This document shows positions 1 through 13,700 of a DNA stretch of 64,000 bases, one piece after another. The notes beneath the pieces are model-generated. The model made no database searches. It was not told where the DNA came from and saw only the letters and a list, made by a program, of their open reading frames with translations. The translations under genes were made by a program, and so were the position numbers. How positions within the stretch are numbered: the stretch's first letter is position 1; every line of letters starts with the position of its first letter. The DNA comes from Istiophorus platypterus (lineage: Eukaryota > Chordata > Actinopteri > Istiophoriformes > Istiophoridae), in assembly GCA_016859345.1 (NCBI GenBank), contig CM029121.1, positions 4,508,029 to 4,572,028 on the forward strand, in the 5' to 3' direction.

Positions 1-3000
1 AAGCACAATTCAACACAAATTAATGCCAATGCGGCTCTTTCTGCAAGATGTGTTAATAGTTAGGTGTTTGCTCACACATTGGTCAAAAAACTTTATCGGG
101 TGATAATATATCAATATTATATCAAAATCATCACAAATGAGGATCTGTCCTGGATCTGTTAATAAAATTAACAAATAAAATCACTGCACAAAAAATATTG
201 CTTTTACATACTATATGTACAGGGGGCGGATCTACTAGGGTAGCATGCCTCCAAATAACATACATGAAAAGTTGGGACTGGTATCGAATATTGACAAGAG
301 TTGAATCGAATATCTGATTGCAATTGAATTGAATGCAACAAAAGATGAGGCTCCCTGTAGACTCCTAGGTTCTGCCCCTCCCTCAACAGGAGCTGCGTGG
401 AGCTTGCGTGCATTCAGTGGCAGCTAGCAGTCCATATAGTGAACGCCTGAGGTAGTACTTACTGTTCACTACGACGAACATCTCCCTCCCATCTTCACAA
501 CTTCTCACCTTGTGATGATGGGAGGATGGGACGGGAACACCCCGTGCCGTTAGCTGGCCCTGCAGCAGGCCCCGGCTGTTTCCTGTGCAGCCTCTCCCAG
601 TCAACAACTGATGGCTCCTTTTCTTGATAAATGTGTATAGTGGAAGTGGAAGTTTCCAACTATTTACTTGTAAAATGATCACTCAGAGAAAGTTAGAGGC
701 TCGTCCGTGTCTTGTCAGCTGCCTTTAGGTCAATTGAATGTAATTTATGTTTCTATCACATCAACAGACGCAACAGAAACGATTTGTGCCAAATTATTTT
801 GAATGAATGGGGAAACACCAACACTTGGCTGGATGACCAATGGTTTAATGTCAGCAGACACTTAGGTGGCTTTCAGTCAAACAATGATGAGACTTTATCA
901 CACAGTGGGCCAGTCAGTCACAGATATTTGCATTTATTGTACTGGCTTTGCTTTTGTGGTCCAGCCACAAAATACATGTATTTGGAGAGATGTCTGAAGA
1001 TTTAGAAATAAAACTCTTTTTGAATAGCACCTTTAAATATTTGTATTCAATGCTTGTATTCAATGATATATTCATGTGCAAAAAAATTAACTTTTTTTTT
1101 TTTTTTAGTTAAAACATCCTCATTCAGGGGCTATATATATATATATTTCTGCCGCCCTCTTGCCACCCCATGAATGACCCTACTTAGATGTGTTAAATAG
1201 ACTTAAGCACTGAAGAACTTTGCGGTCAGCAGAATAATGTGACAACAACCTTCTAGTGTCAAAGTGCGCATATACTGTTCTCTCTTCAAAGTGAAGCAAT
1301 AAGCAAAACACATTTTCAAAAAATGACTAGATTGGCTAGTTCCATTAAATTAAAGAAAAAATACTTTATTTCCCATACCTACCTTTTAAAGGATTTTCCT
1401 GGAAAATTTAATATATCGCTCTGTCCTTTAGTCAGAAGTTACGTTAGCCTGTGTTGCTAGAGCGTCTCTCTTTCTACATTGCTGATTGCTTTTTGACACT
1501 GATATTTTCAAGTGACCAACTAGCATATGACTATGGTCTTTTCTACATAAGACAATCTGGTTAACATTTCAACGATGAAGCAAGAGTTAATTAATTGCTA
1601 AGTTTGAAACTAGCACTAAGAAACAGTATAAAATATATATTAAGTAATGGATTTACCAATTTCTGTTGCAACCCAGTCCTGTAAACTTCCTTCCCTTCAT
1701 CTTGAGCACATTAACAAGGCAAAAATAATTCAAAATTCAATCAAACAAAAAGTAATTCTTCAAAGTGACATAATATTCTTTTGGGTTTAATAGGAAATAA
1801 AAAGCATAAAAAGCAGGGGTATATGTATTTTGATTCATTGCTGTGTGTGTTGCAATTTGCAGGAACCAGCCTTAAACATGGACAAAAATCGTCCTGTTGA
1901 CTAACAGTTTGACTGTAATTTAAGTGTCAAGGTCATTGACAAGAGGCGATTACAGCAGCTCAGCTTTCATCTCAGGTCAGAAATGATTCCAACACATAGT
2001 GTTCATTATGCACCTGTCTTACCTCCAAAATGAATCCGTTAATGAATGGACGATTGAATTGTATTTGTTTTACATGTGGGGGAAAAAAACAGAAATAAAA
2101 CCAGACAAGTATTTTTAAATCACTTGCGGTAACACTTTCCAGAGGGCGGAGAACACTGACTGTGTGAAGAAGCACTGAAGTTAAGGTCTGTACTGTATGT
2201 GCCTGCCTCCCTCTAGTGGTTACACACTCTATAACATGACGTACACAGCAATTTATTGAAGAATAATATGGATCATATATCAACGTGTGTGTTTTCACAA
2301 ATTTGTCTTTATTGTTTAAATTCACCAAATTTTTTTCTGCATAACTACATCCAACAGCATTCATAGTTGTTGTCACTGCCCCCCTTCAACATCCAAAGTG
2401 ACAATAGTGTGACATCATCAGCACCGCCATGATGTCACAGCATCATGACACGGCTCAAACGGCAGAAAAAAATTCATCAGAGTCCGTCGTCAATAAAAGC
2501 ATCTCGCCGCTACCCGTGTAAAGCACAAACATTGCACATCAACTTATAGCATAGCATCAAGTCTCCCTCAAATTACTGCTTAAAAACCAAAACCCACCCA
2601 CCCCTCTCTTTAACAAACTAAATGATAAAAATGAGTGGAAGGATTTTCTTTAACTAAACGTGGCTTTAAATACCAAGTATGATTTTAAACTATGATGGTT
2701 GCTGAAAGTTCAAGAAATGATGATGGACACCAGTAGCACTGTATGCACTCATACCTTTACTTTCTTTTCCATAAATATCCACATCTAATATTTATCATGT
2801 GTAGACCTAGATTTAGAAAAGGGAGGACCTTAAACAAATTCCTCAACTGAAAGAGAACAATTACTTATCTCAGCTACTTTCTAGATACCAGCTTCTTTTG
2901 ACAGATTTTTAATATTAAATGTATCTGGTATATTTTATCAGATGATATTCCCTTTGAAATTTACATTTGAAGCCATAAACACAGAGACAGGTTCTAGCCT

Positions 3001-4245
3001 GGATTTTAGAAATATTGGACACAAAGTCCCTCAGAGCAGCCCCACCCCCCCTAAGAAATTTTTGAGCAGCCATCAAAACAGCCTGAAAACGTTCTTTTTC
3101 CATTTCCTATTTTACTTTCATTTTCAAAATATATTTTATGTAAATTTTCTCTCCCTATATAGCTGTTTTACTTGTTTTATCAACAGTCAAATTTAACAAA
3201 TATAAAAAGTCTGGCTTTACAACTTCACTGCATGTAATTTGTGTGTAATTGTTTTGTGTACACTGCTGATCCAGTCATTAAAACCTTGGATTTCCCTAAA
3301 ATTTTTCTGTGCACATCCATCAACCTCCTTTGTGTCCTTAATTGTAGCTACAGCCTTGTCCAGAGATCCAAAAAAAAAAATATTTAGCTGGTTATTTAAA
3401 AACTTTTTTATTCTGATTACACATGTACAGCATGTACAGCCTACTTATATGAGTTGAAAGGATTTCTGAAATGTTTTGTACATTTATAAAATCTGAATGT
3501 TTCATGCTATACAACAGCATTTTTGCATTGATTCTGCTCCTTTCTGCGATGGGCTCTTTATAAAAGTGTTCATTTAATTTCAAACTATACTTATTATATT
3601 TACTGTACATTTCAATCTATACTCTCTCCTCTTTGTTATCTTTCTAATAAACTCTCATTTGTCACACTTTCCCTCTTTTGACATAACACTGAATATCTTA
3701 GCTGTTTTATGTCCACTTGATGAAGTTAATATATGGCTATAATCTCCTTTTGGTTCCATCTAAATTATGATAAGCCTAACATACAGTGCAGTCACAGATT
3801 TCAAAGTCTCCTCAGAAAAAATGAGGTTTCATATAATTTTGACTCTGACATTCTTATTAAAATTTACATTGTGTTGACTATTATGTCTATATTAGGTTTG
3901 TTTAAACCTAAAGAACGCTGTAAATTCAGGGTTAGATCTTCTCGACATGTGCCTTCTTGCTGTGTATCAATCAGATTTCTCCATCTGTTTCTTTTGTAAT
4001 ATTTCATCTGTAATATCTGAAGTTCTGTTTTGGTAACACTGTGTAACAAGATGATCCAGATGATACTGAGACGTGTGTATCCTACAGAAAGTCAAGGAGT
4101 TCCATAAACAGTCCTTCAGTATGAACGCTTTGAAACTAAAAAGAAGAAAAATGGCATCAGAACAATGTCAAGCAAAGTTTCCCTCCCACACAACTTGCAT
4201 AAATCTTTGTTAAATCATCTGCTATATACAGTAATACATATAATC

Positions 4246-4248
<3 letters not shown>

Positions 4249-4297
<49 letters not shown>
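4249..4297. repeat. (AT)n microsatellite
   Basis: About 49 bp of pure AT in the 3' flank of the gene. Confidence 0.95.
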
Positions 4298-4300
<3 letters not shown>

Positions 4301-7167
4301 GGCTTATCGGGGCCAGCGTGTCTTTTCAACAGTACTAAACCATATTCCAATGATCAACTTTTCATCCATCTTCTTTACGACCAAAATAACCAAAAGTCAA
4401 AATTCCTTAAACAGTAGAATACAGTAGACACCTTTCAAGTAAAAGAACTGTTTTTCTAAGAATACTGGTATGTTCACATAATTGTAACAGACCTGAGTCA
4501 AACCAGAATTGAAATCACCTCTAATCCAACTCATCATATTGAGGATGTTTTTATCCAGAGCACTCATATCTTTATATCTCCTGTGAAGAACAAACAACCT
4601 CTGCAGTGACAGCAAAGCTACAAATCACAAAATTGCATGTGAGGAGGATTTTAAGGTCTATATTTGACCCAGGTCTGCCTGATGGTTTGCAGACATAACT
4701 TCATAATTAGATGACTGACAGAACACAGTGACTAATTCTTCTTTTCATTGCTGAATCTGATGATGAAAAAAAGTAAATGAAGTAATTCTTTTTAAGTACA
4801 GAAATGCCATCATAATCACAGACAACTAAGCCGCCATTTTCTCTGCTTCATAGAATGTAATACATATATTTTTTTTTGCCTTGAGATAAGGTGAGTGAAA
4901 GAGAAACACTCAATACATCTTTTTTGTACAGTAATCCATTGATAGTAATCAATGCACAAAAGTAAAAGACAAAAGCACATAAATATCCAAAAACTGAAAC
5001 TGAGACAGCTCAAGACAAGATTTTTTTTTTTTTCCTTTTTCCTTAGATTTTTTTTTTTCACTTAAGTTTAAAATACACATATTAACCAGCTGTAGAAGGT
5101 TTACATAGGAATTTGGATTCATCAAAAAAAAGCACAGTTTTAAGTCAATCCAGCATTCCTGGCTTTACAGTGGACCTCAGGGGCAAGTCCAGGATGGTTC
5201 TATCCAGTTCAGAGGAGTAGACTACTGGCCATGGCTGGGGCACTACTGTACTGATAATGCAGTGCTGTGTGCCATCATGTGCTGGGCAGATGGCGTTACT
5301 GCACAATGATTGCTGGGGCAGAGAACTTGTCATACTGCATATCATACTGTACTGTACTCACCCTGTTCATCCACACTGTGCACACACATGTTGTTAGGCA
5401 GAGAAGCACAGTACAGCTTCAGACAGCTCAGCTCAGCTCAGTTCAGTTCAGCAGTGTGAGGGGCCTCTGGCTGTACAGTGGTGTTCACCACAGAAGAGGC
5501 AGTCTCCATAGAGATAGTGACTAGGGGCCCAGAGGGGCCAGTAATGGCCGTGAGGCCGGGGGCTCAGGGAGCAGAAAGAATACAGAGAGAGAGAGAATTA
5601 TGGCTGAGCATTTGCATTTCTAAGGAGATTGAAAGGGATCTTTGACCAGGTGAAAGGGCTTACAGGGCAGATGAGTTCTGGGGGATGAGAAACGCTTTGT
5701 GCTGCAGATGAAATGGGCTGAATGAGGACAGACGTAGATCAGGCCAGTAGAGAGAGAGGGACAGCTGGAGATAATGTGGGGGCAGAGGGGTTCCACTGGT
5801 GATAACCGAATCAGACAGGAAGAAGGACGACACAGGCGACGGAGGGCTGATAAAGCTCCAGAGAGTCTTCTGTAAGGAGGAGGTCTTCTACCCATTCAAA
5901 GAGACACCTGCAGGAAAAGAGCGACCACATAAGACAGACCTGCCATTACGGTTTATATTTAGGTTCAGTGTTCACTCAGCAGCTACCGTTTGTTATTGTT
6001 CTTGTATCTATTCAGTATAAAATTTGCATTTCTTGACCAACAGCGAGTATTCTTACAGCGCTGAGCTTCAAGGAATTGAGAGCTGGAGAGTCCAAAGTAA
6101 ATGAAGTAATCTTAGCCTCTTAGGGCTGTTGCACCCTCCATTCTAATTAAACCTGCACTTGTGGAATAAACACTGGTCAACAAAAGAGCAATGGTTTGCA
6201 GACAGTTAAGAGACAAGAGTCGGTGTTATGAATACATCTGTCTGAGCTTACTTTCCCATTAGTGAGTGAGCTTGGAAATCTTTTTCCTCTTCAATAGCTT
6301 TTTATTGAATTAAATGGTGTACAGTGGTGAACAAAATGCCCTGGGGAGCAAACAGAACGTTAGAGAGAAAGCACAGAGATGCTCTGGGAGCAATTTTGAC
6401 AGACTAGTACTGGCCGGACCAGCCAATAAGTCAACAGTTAGCTCACCAGCTACAGCAGTTAACCAACTTCCAGTAGTGGCTATATCACCAAACTTTCAGT
6501 CCTCATCTTTAATCTTAATTCATTTTCATAATTTATTTAGTCACTGTATGTAAATACAGTTCATTACTTTTATCGCCACATCTCCCCTTCAAAGATTTCA
6601 AAATGCAGCACTAAACTGACTTCAAAATGTATCGCTCCATGTACGGCAGAGCCTTGTTCTGAGCCCCACTGAAAACAGCTGATCCTCTCAGCCCTGTGCC
6701 TGCAGGCTGGAGAACTTGGGACCATATAATTGTTTGCTGTCTGGATGAAATAACTTGCCAAAGATTATTTGACCAGGTGAACAAAAATCACCAAAGAAAA
6801 CATTCTGGTTCAAAGTAATATGTTAAAAGACTACATTTTATACTTATTTGTATTCACCTTTTACTACCTATTATCCTTGGTCTTACTAAAACATTAAAAA
6901 GCTTCGCTGTGGTAATATTGACATGTTTTTGTATTAAAACTGGTAGTTTATATTTTGAGGTGCAGTTTCACATGATGAAAACCATACATAACTGTAACAT
7001 GAGGACATTTGGGTCACATGCTGTTTGCGCAGATAATAGTCAAATCATTACATTTGAATACAGTATATGTAATGCAGGTCGTGTCCCGTATAAACATGTT
7101 TAGAGCCATATAAATCAGCATGTATGCTATATGTTTTTTCGCACAGGCAAAACTCTGCAACCTGCTT

Positions 7168-7173
7168 TTTATT
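7168..7173 (-). promoter_or_regulatory. candidate poly(A) signal AATAAA
   Basis: First canonical minus-strand AATAAA downstream of the stop codon (about 520 nt). Another lies at 6300-6305. If the 74-nt exon at 7647-7720 is spliced onward, none of these is the true end. Confidence 0.3.
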
Positions 7174-7417
7174 TTACCCAAGTCCAGAATCCTCATTAAT
7201 TTGCTGGAAAGAATCAGTGAGAGGACACTAAAGGAGTCACGTGATGTCTTTTCATCCTAGTTTCTTTAAGTGAGGTATCAGTTTCCATTTTCACTTTCCT
7301 TGCATGAAGCTAATCTCTTACCAGTAACCCTGCCTGGGACCAAAATAAAAATTTGTTTCAGTCCGGGAAGACATGCATTTTGCATTCAAAATGGATAGAT
7401 AGTTATGCCTTTACATT

Positions 7418-7423
7418 TTTAAT
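7418..7423 (-). promoter_or_regulatory. candidate poly(A) signal ATTAAA
   Basis: On the minus strand ATTAAA lies about 270 nt after the stop at 7691. It is one of two plausible signals for a short 3' UTR. No cleavage site can be seen from sequence alone. Confidence 0.25.
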
Positions 7424-7690
7424 CTCACATTTTTGAAAAAAAAAGAAGAAACATTAAAACAGTCTAAAGTTGTCAGATGTTTTCTCGACAAGCACCAAGC
7501 ATCTACTGTTTTTGGGTATGAATATAAATAACTTGTCACCTGTAAATGACATTTGCAAAAAGACAAGTTACAAAAAAAAATTCCTCTTCACCAAACAAAC
7601 ATGACAACATATAATATAATAGCTCTGCTGCGATGAGCTGACTCACCGAGTTTTTCGGCAGTTTCCACTCAGTGTCACAGGCAGATGACT

Positions 7691-7720
7691 TCAGCAGATG
7701 GTTTCGAGGTGACGTGAGTT
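7691..7720 (-). CDS. kiaa1549l: kiaa1549l terminal coding exon (short C-terminus NSRHLETIC)
   Basis: Excellent acceptor: the tract CTCTTCTCTTCTCTCTGCAG ends at 7721. In phase 0 the exon reads NSRHLETIC and then TGA (7693-7691). A strong donor-like GTGAGT follows at 7646, so the exon may be internal (7647-7720, 74 nt) rather than the last one. The KIAA1549L tail I remember continues after QW with VPLPGYIEAYPRSRYPQ and about 80 more residues. No such exon is visible between this point and position 1. Either this is an alternative terminal exon, or this gene copy truly ends here. Confidence 0.7.
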   Translation of the reverse strand, partial: NSRHLETIC

Positions 7721-10700
7721 CTGCAGAGAGAAGAGAAGAGCTGTCTCACACACCGGACAAACTCAACAGACTGTTGACAGCTCATTCAGTACAGTATTAA
7801 AATCCATGATAGAGGACCTCAGTATGTACAGTACATGTCTCACCGGCGTATCATTCCACTGCCTCGGCAGGTCTTCTGGCTCAGGTGGGTAGGACATCCA
7901 GGATGGGCTACGGTAGGAGGATGGCGGCGACATGACAAAGTAGTCTGAATAACCCGGGCGGTTGGCTGATATAGCGTAGACTGCTGTTATTGGGTTTCCT
8001 GTGAGATGTAATGATGTATTCAGTCAATTAATGAACTTTACTTGCCATATCTCTGTCACCATTTCAACAACCTAACATTCTGTCTTACCTGAGTAGGTGG
8101 TGATTGACTGGTCAACAGTAACAGCAGGGAAGGGGGTCCGGGACAGCGGCAGGTAGGGAGCGCCGTTGTGCTGCTGGGCCTGGAGGTCTGAGGCCTCTGA
8201 CACGCGAGGCTTCAGACTAACATCAGGGGTGGATCTGTTAATGGAGGGGAGAGCAGGAAAATAAAGCTCCATGTAGAAGAGAGGAGGTCAGCTGGAAAAG
8301 GGAGGGTGTAAATCTGTCACTGTCCAATCATTTTCCTTAATTCAAGTGTGGAGGAAAGCTCTGTTTATTCCTACGCTTCTACTGCGATGACATGGAAGGA
8401 TCTAGAAAATAAAATCAACTGGAAAAGGCTACTATTTTAGTAGAAAAATGTAGTATATCCATTTACACCCACAAAAATTGGAGATGCGAACTCAGCAAAC
8501 AGGTAAAAATGTCTACAAATCTTTATAGTTTGTATCTGAGATGTTGTTTGTAGCTGCAGCTAAAGCTGACGCGAAAACAGAATTTTAGGAAAAAAAGCTA
8601 AAACTGAAATATCACCCTTATAAGTATTCAGACTCAGTACTTAGAAGCACATCTAGCAACAATTACAGTGTTGAGCCTTTAGGGTATGAAACAACCAGCT
8701 TTGAACACCTAGACTTGAGGATTTTCTCTACAATTCCTCTCAAGCTTTGTCAGGCTGGACAGGGATCAGTGAACAGCTATCTGAGGTCTTTCCAAAGATC
8801 TTTGATTGCATTCACTTCAGGGCCCTACATAGACCACACAAGGACATTGGCCTAAAGTTGTCCCTAAACCGCTCCTGTAATGTCTCTACTTTACTCCTGA
8901 GTGTTCTGGAACAGGTTTTCATTAAAGATATCTCTGTACTTCCACTCAGCTTTCCCTCGATCCGGACCAGTCTGTTTGTAAAATATCCCCACAACATGAT
9001 GCTGCCACCATCATGCTATGCTGTTGAGCACATGATGAGCAGTGTCTGGTTTCCTCCAGACATGATGTTTAGAATTGAGGCAAAACACTTCTGAGATGTC
9101 TTGACATGTTTTTTTGCAGAGTCTAACTGATGTGTCTTTCACTCAGGAGAGGATTCTGTCTGGTCATTGCCATAAAGCCCAGATCAGTGGAGTGCTGAAG
9201 TGATGCTTGTCCTTCTGGAAGTTTCTCCCATCTCCCCACAGGATCTCTGGAGCTCAGCCAGAGTGACCATTAGGTTCGTTATCACCTCTCTTACAAAAGC
9301 TAGGAAGAGTCCTGGTTGTTCCATACTTGTTACATTTAAGAATTATGGAGAACACTGTTCTCTTGGGAACCTTCGGGGCAGCGGAAATTGTTTTGTAACC
9401 TTCCCCTGGTCTGTACCTCGACATAATCCGGTCTCTGAGCCATGAAGGCTGTTCCTTTGACCTCATGGCTTGAGTTTTGCTCTGATGTACATTGTCAGCT
9501 GTGAGATATTATACACACGTGTGTACATTACAAAATCATGTCTATGGTGTTAAAACAGTTTCAATACTTATCCCTCAAATAAGTGCAGAGTGAATTGTAT
9601 CTGTAAATCTGTATCTTTATCTTTGCCTCTAATTTATGACTTGGATATCATCATGTGTACATTAATTTAGTATACTTTTATATACAGTTTACTATGAATA
9701 ACAACCTACAAAAAATCAATATTCTCATTTTTAGTCATATTTTGTTTGAAGTATGAATATAATCTGAGAATAAAATAGAATATATATATATATTATTATT
9801 ATTATTTCTTAATGTAGATCAACAAAAATGAATAAATGATTCAGTTTAGAGAAGGCATTTGGACATTCATGTTTGGAAAAACAAAGTGTCTGTCAAGAAC
9901 ACATTTTCTATTTTCAGTGCGACAGTTTTGGGGGTTTTTCTTCATTGTCTGTTTCCACCTCTTCTACATTGCACATTGCAGCATCCTCCTCTCTGCTGCT
10001 GAAGCTCTGGCTACTGTGCACGTTTCACTATAGTAAAGGACCGGAAGACAGATGATGTCATTGCCAGAGCTCAGCACCATAATGCATTGTGAGGACTAAT
10101 GCCTGACAGTGCATACTAAAGATGAATTAACATGCTGCACTCTTCTTCTCTGAGGGCACAGAGGAGCTGATGTATGACAAGCTGAGTGTTCCATAGTTCC
10201 TATTCAAAACAAAATTAGCAATAATTACAGAATTATAAAACCAGCAAAAGCTGTGTCTGTCATAGATATAAAGTCTTTGGCTTACTAACATTTTTGCATT
10301 TTCCTGCAGAGCTTGGAGCTTGTTCCAATCAGTCTGCAGCACATCGCAGCTGGAGCATGTTAACTTGCAAGTGTTATTTTTTCAGTTCGTCCACTAGATG
10401 GCGAACATGCTCCTCCATGTGACCCCAGAACAGCAGAACAGTCAATCACACTCTGCAGTGCTAAAGTGCCCAGCAACACAGTGCACACAGCAACAGCATT
10501 TAAATGAAGAAGCTGTTTGGTTCAAATGATGCAGACTAACATATGGGCTTGAGAGAGAGAAAAGAGAGCGGCTGTGGAGGGTGCTCAGTTGGAATGATGC
10601 TTTTTTTCCCGCAATGTATTCTCCTCTCCACAACTAATTTATACCGTTATCTGACACAGTGATTAGCCCCAGAGCTGCATTTTGATTGGCTGAGAGATCA

Positions 10701-13700
10701 TCCAGGAACACTTTTTAATGCCAGATCTGAACATTTTCTTTAGATTTGATCGCTGCATCTCTGCATATATTTATGAGCTGCATGCTCAGCACAGTGGATG
10801 TTTAGGTACCTGAGGTAGAACATTTACTTCAGTCTATATTTTGTCTTTTACAGAGGGCACAGAGTGTTCCTTGTTTGAGCCATCATTTCTTAGATTACAT
10901 TTTTTTCATCTTAAAATATACTATCTCATTCAAGTTTCTGTTTTGGTTGTATTGATGAGTGTGTGTGGTACCGTCGTAGTGATGTCCCAGGTGGTGGTCC
11001 TGGTCTAGAGGGGATCAGTGGCGGGGGAGAACCAATGCCCATATCAGGAAGCTGAGTGAACCGGAAACCCTGCAGAAACCACAAATACTGTAGAACTTGG
11101 AACTCTATCTGACTAGCATCTGGACAAGTACAAAACGTACTATACAGCCTTGAGCCAAAGCCAAAATACAAGATGAAGGAACAATAAGCCAGTCTTGACA
11201 AATAAAGAGGGCTAGAGAATCAGATGGCTGTCTGATTAGAGCACGACATGGAGGATCTAATGCACATACAAATTCAAGCTGCACAAGGCAACTTTATTTG
11301 TTGGTGGGTGTTCAGTGCTCAGTCTCTTTTAATCTCTTTAAAGCTTCTCCCTTGCTGATCAGCTGTTGGCAACGCACACACACTGACAGCAGTAACAGCG
11401 GCTTTTCTGAATATCCAAGCTTTCTGTTCAAGTCTTTTTGTGCAAACATTTTACAGGATATTTGAGCACACAATGACAATTTAGTGAAAATCTTTAGAGA
11501 ATACGACTTGCATGACCCTCTCTACAGGCATCTATTCAATATTTGCAAAAATCTTTATAAAAACATTAGTATATATGACCTTGACAGGCTCCAAGAGGCT
11601 TTATCAATTTACCAGCACTATTAGGCAGCCTTCGAATTGCTCTGCACAGTTTTTAAAAGCAGAGGATTGTATTACCACGCGTAATGTAAAAGATGTCAGT
11701 GAGAGGTGATCCCACATTGAATGATTATTCAGTGTGTTTAACTGCATTTTAGCTCAAGGTTTTATTTTATCAAGCTTATTTTGATTTGTTGTCACTGTTC
11801 TCAGCAGCATTGTTTCCGCCAGCAGCCAACAGCTGTTTTCAGTAAAAAAAAAAGGTTTAAAACCCACTGTATGCTCCCTGCCCAGCACCAAACGGCCGAC
11901 AAAGTTAGAGGTTGGCTGGTGAACATAGTGGTAGCGTAGTAGCTAGCAGCTGGACCCCTTTATTTTCACCAGGATTTGGTAGAGAGCAGAACACATCTAA
12001 GAAGAGGGTGAACATTGGACCTCCATTTGTCAAGTGGACGCAAACACAAATCCAAATGCTAATGTAACTGTTTCACCTGGATTTGCAAGCAACTGTTTGT
12101 CAGTCTGACCAGCAGTCTAACAAGTTTGTAAACTTATAATATATCCATGATGTCTTCACAATTTGATGACTGCCATTAATTCGCCAAAAATCAATTATTG
12201 GGAGTTTATGTCTTTTTTTTTTGCTAATACTTCTGTCTGTCTCTGTCCAAAGTTCCTTGCTGTGGATGGTTTTTATTATTAACCTGTCGCTGTTGAGTTT
12301 TTATAAATTCCATTTTTCAATGCTGTGAGTACCACATATGAAACATATGACAAATATAAAAATGCCTGCATAGTTAGATACCACTACAGGTAAGTTTTTT
12401 GTAATTTGGGTGAGCAGAGCCTTTAACCTCCTCCTGGTGCTTACCGGTTTGGGCAAGCTGCATTGGTGCATGTCCTCGTAGCCTGTACTTCTCTGCCTGC
12501 CTCCACAGGGATGGTTCATGGTCCCTGGGGCACTGGTCACCCCGTCACTGTAATGGCTGGTGTGGGAGGGGTTGTAAGCGCTGTGGGCATGGTGGTGGTG
12601 ATGGTGGTGGCTGCTGATTAGAAACAGGAAAGTTAACAAAAAAGGCAAGGCATGTTTAGATAAATCTACTCACCTTTCTGAAAACAAGCTTGGGAATGAG
12701 CTGTACTCACTTCCATTGAGTTCAAACTGTGATGTTACCTCTCTCATCTATCCTACACAATACTGTGAACTGTAAATGCATATGCATTCAGATGTGCTAA
12801 AGAATAAATAATCTCTTAATAACATGAATTTACTTGGTTGGAGGGGAAGGCGGGTCGTGGTCTGGAGGTGCCAGGCTGAAGGCGTTGCCTAGTAGCATAT
12901 GCATCTGTGTGCGGACTTCGTCAATGGACGGCTGGGAGCTGAGGGTGGAAGAGTCAGAACCACGGTGAGCTTTCACCCCCAAGCTGCCGTTACCGGTGCC
13001 AGTAGATCCACCTCTGTAACCCAGGGAGCTCATCAGACGGTCTACGTTGGTCTCCTCAAACGGCTCTGGTTCACCCTGTGAAGACAGCACACACTCAGTC
13101 AGCAGGAGAAGAGTGCATTCACCAGCTTGTCCATTCAGTCCTGAGGATATGGACACAAAAGTCCTGAGTGTTTCTCACTTATCGCACCAGCATCTCTGAC
13201 CACCTACTGTATGAACTTCTGGTTTCATAAGAAAAACATTCTCTGAGGAATATACAGAGGACTCTGGAGTCCTTTTTAAAATCAGTTAATGGAGGAGCTG
13301 AAAAACAAGCTGAATTAATAAAAACTGAGTCTAGACAGTCAGGAGCAAAGGATCACAGTAAATGCAGCATCAGTTGCCTAGTCAGTTTTAAGTAAGGGGA
13401 CAGTATTTTTTCACATTTTTTCTCTTATCAAAAATAATCATCAGTCCTGTACCCTCTATGCCGATGGTTCTCCTGCAATGCATACGTCAGTACATCAGTT
13501 ATAATGATATGTACAGTATATATTTATTTTAAGGGGGTTATTACGTCAATGGACAGGTTCTTTCTATATACTTTTAATCACACGGGATATACATGTGTTA
13601 CAACAAAAGTTGCTGGGGGGGGGGCAGAGCTGCTGTTTATTTGTTATTGTGAAACTAAAGGTCACATCAGCATCACACCTCTTACATTTGTAAACTATTT

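Larger units (their letters stand above)
1..7646. other. 3' flank / possible 3' UTR, no exon supported
   Basis: AT-rich sequence with stops in all frames except short spurious ORFs. I searched the minus strand for the expected KIAA1549L tail (GYIEAYP, ALVKAIREE) and saw nothing. It contains TA runs (1131-1147, 4249-4297), poly-T at 1090-1106, a palindromic CRE-like site (2409-2438) and short GA runs near 5585. A GC-rich patch at 480-620 has an open minus frame without family resemblance. Confidence 0.6.
8235..10971 (-). other. kiaa1549l intron (2.7 kb) hosting a Tc1-like element
   Basis: Contains the decayed Tc1-like transposon (about 8600-9590) and a short TA/TAT-rich run at 9780-9808. The remainder (9600-10970) shows nothing recognisable. 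Confidence 0.85.

Noticed and set aside
383..682. GC-richer patch with a 99-codon minus ORF, considered as a missing last exon
   Set aside because: Does not contain the expected KIAA1549L tail motifs (GYIEAYP, ALVKAIREE) and shows no family resemblance.
8747..9094. Plus-strand 115-codon ORF
   Set aside because: Antisense to the Tc1-like transposase body; the element's coding strand is minus.
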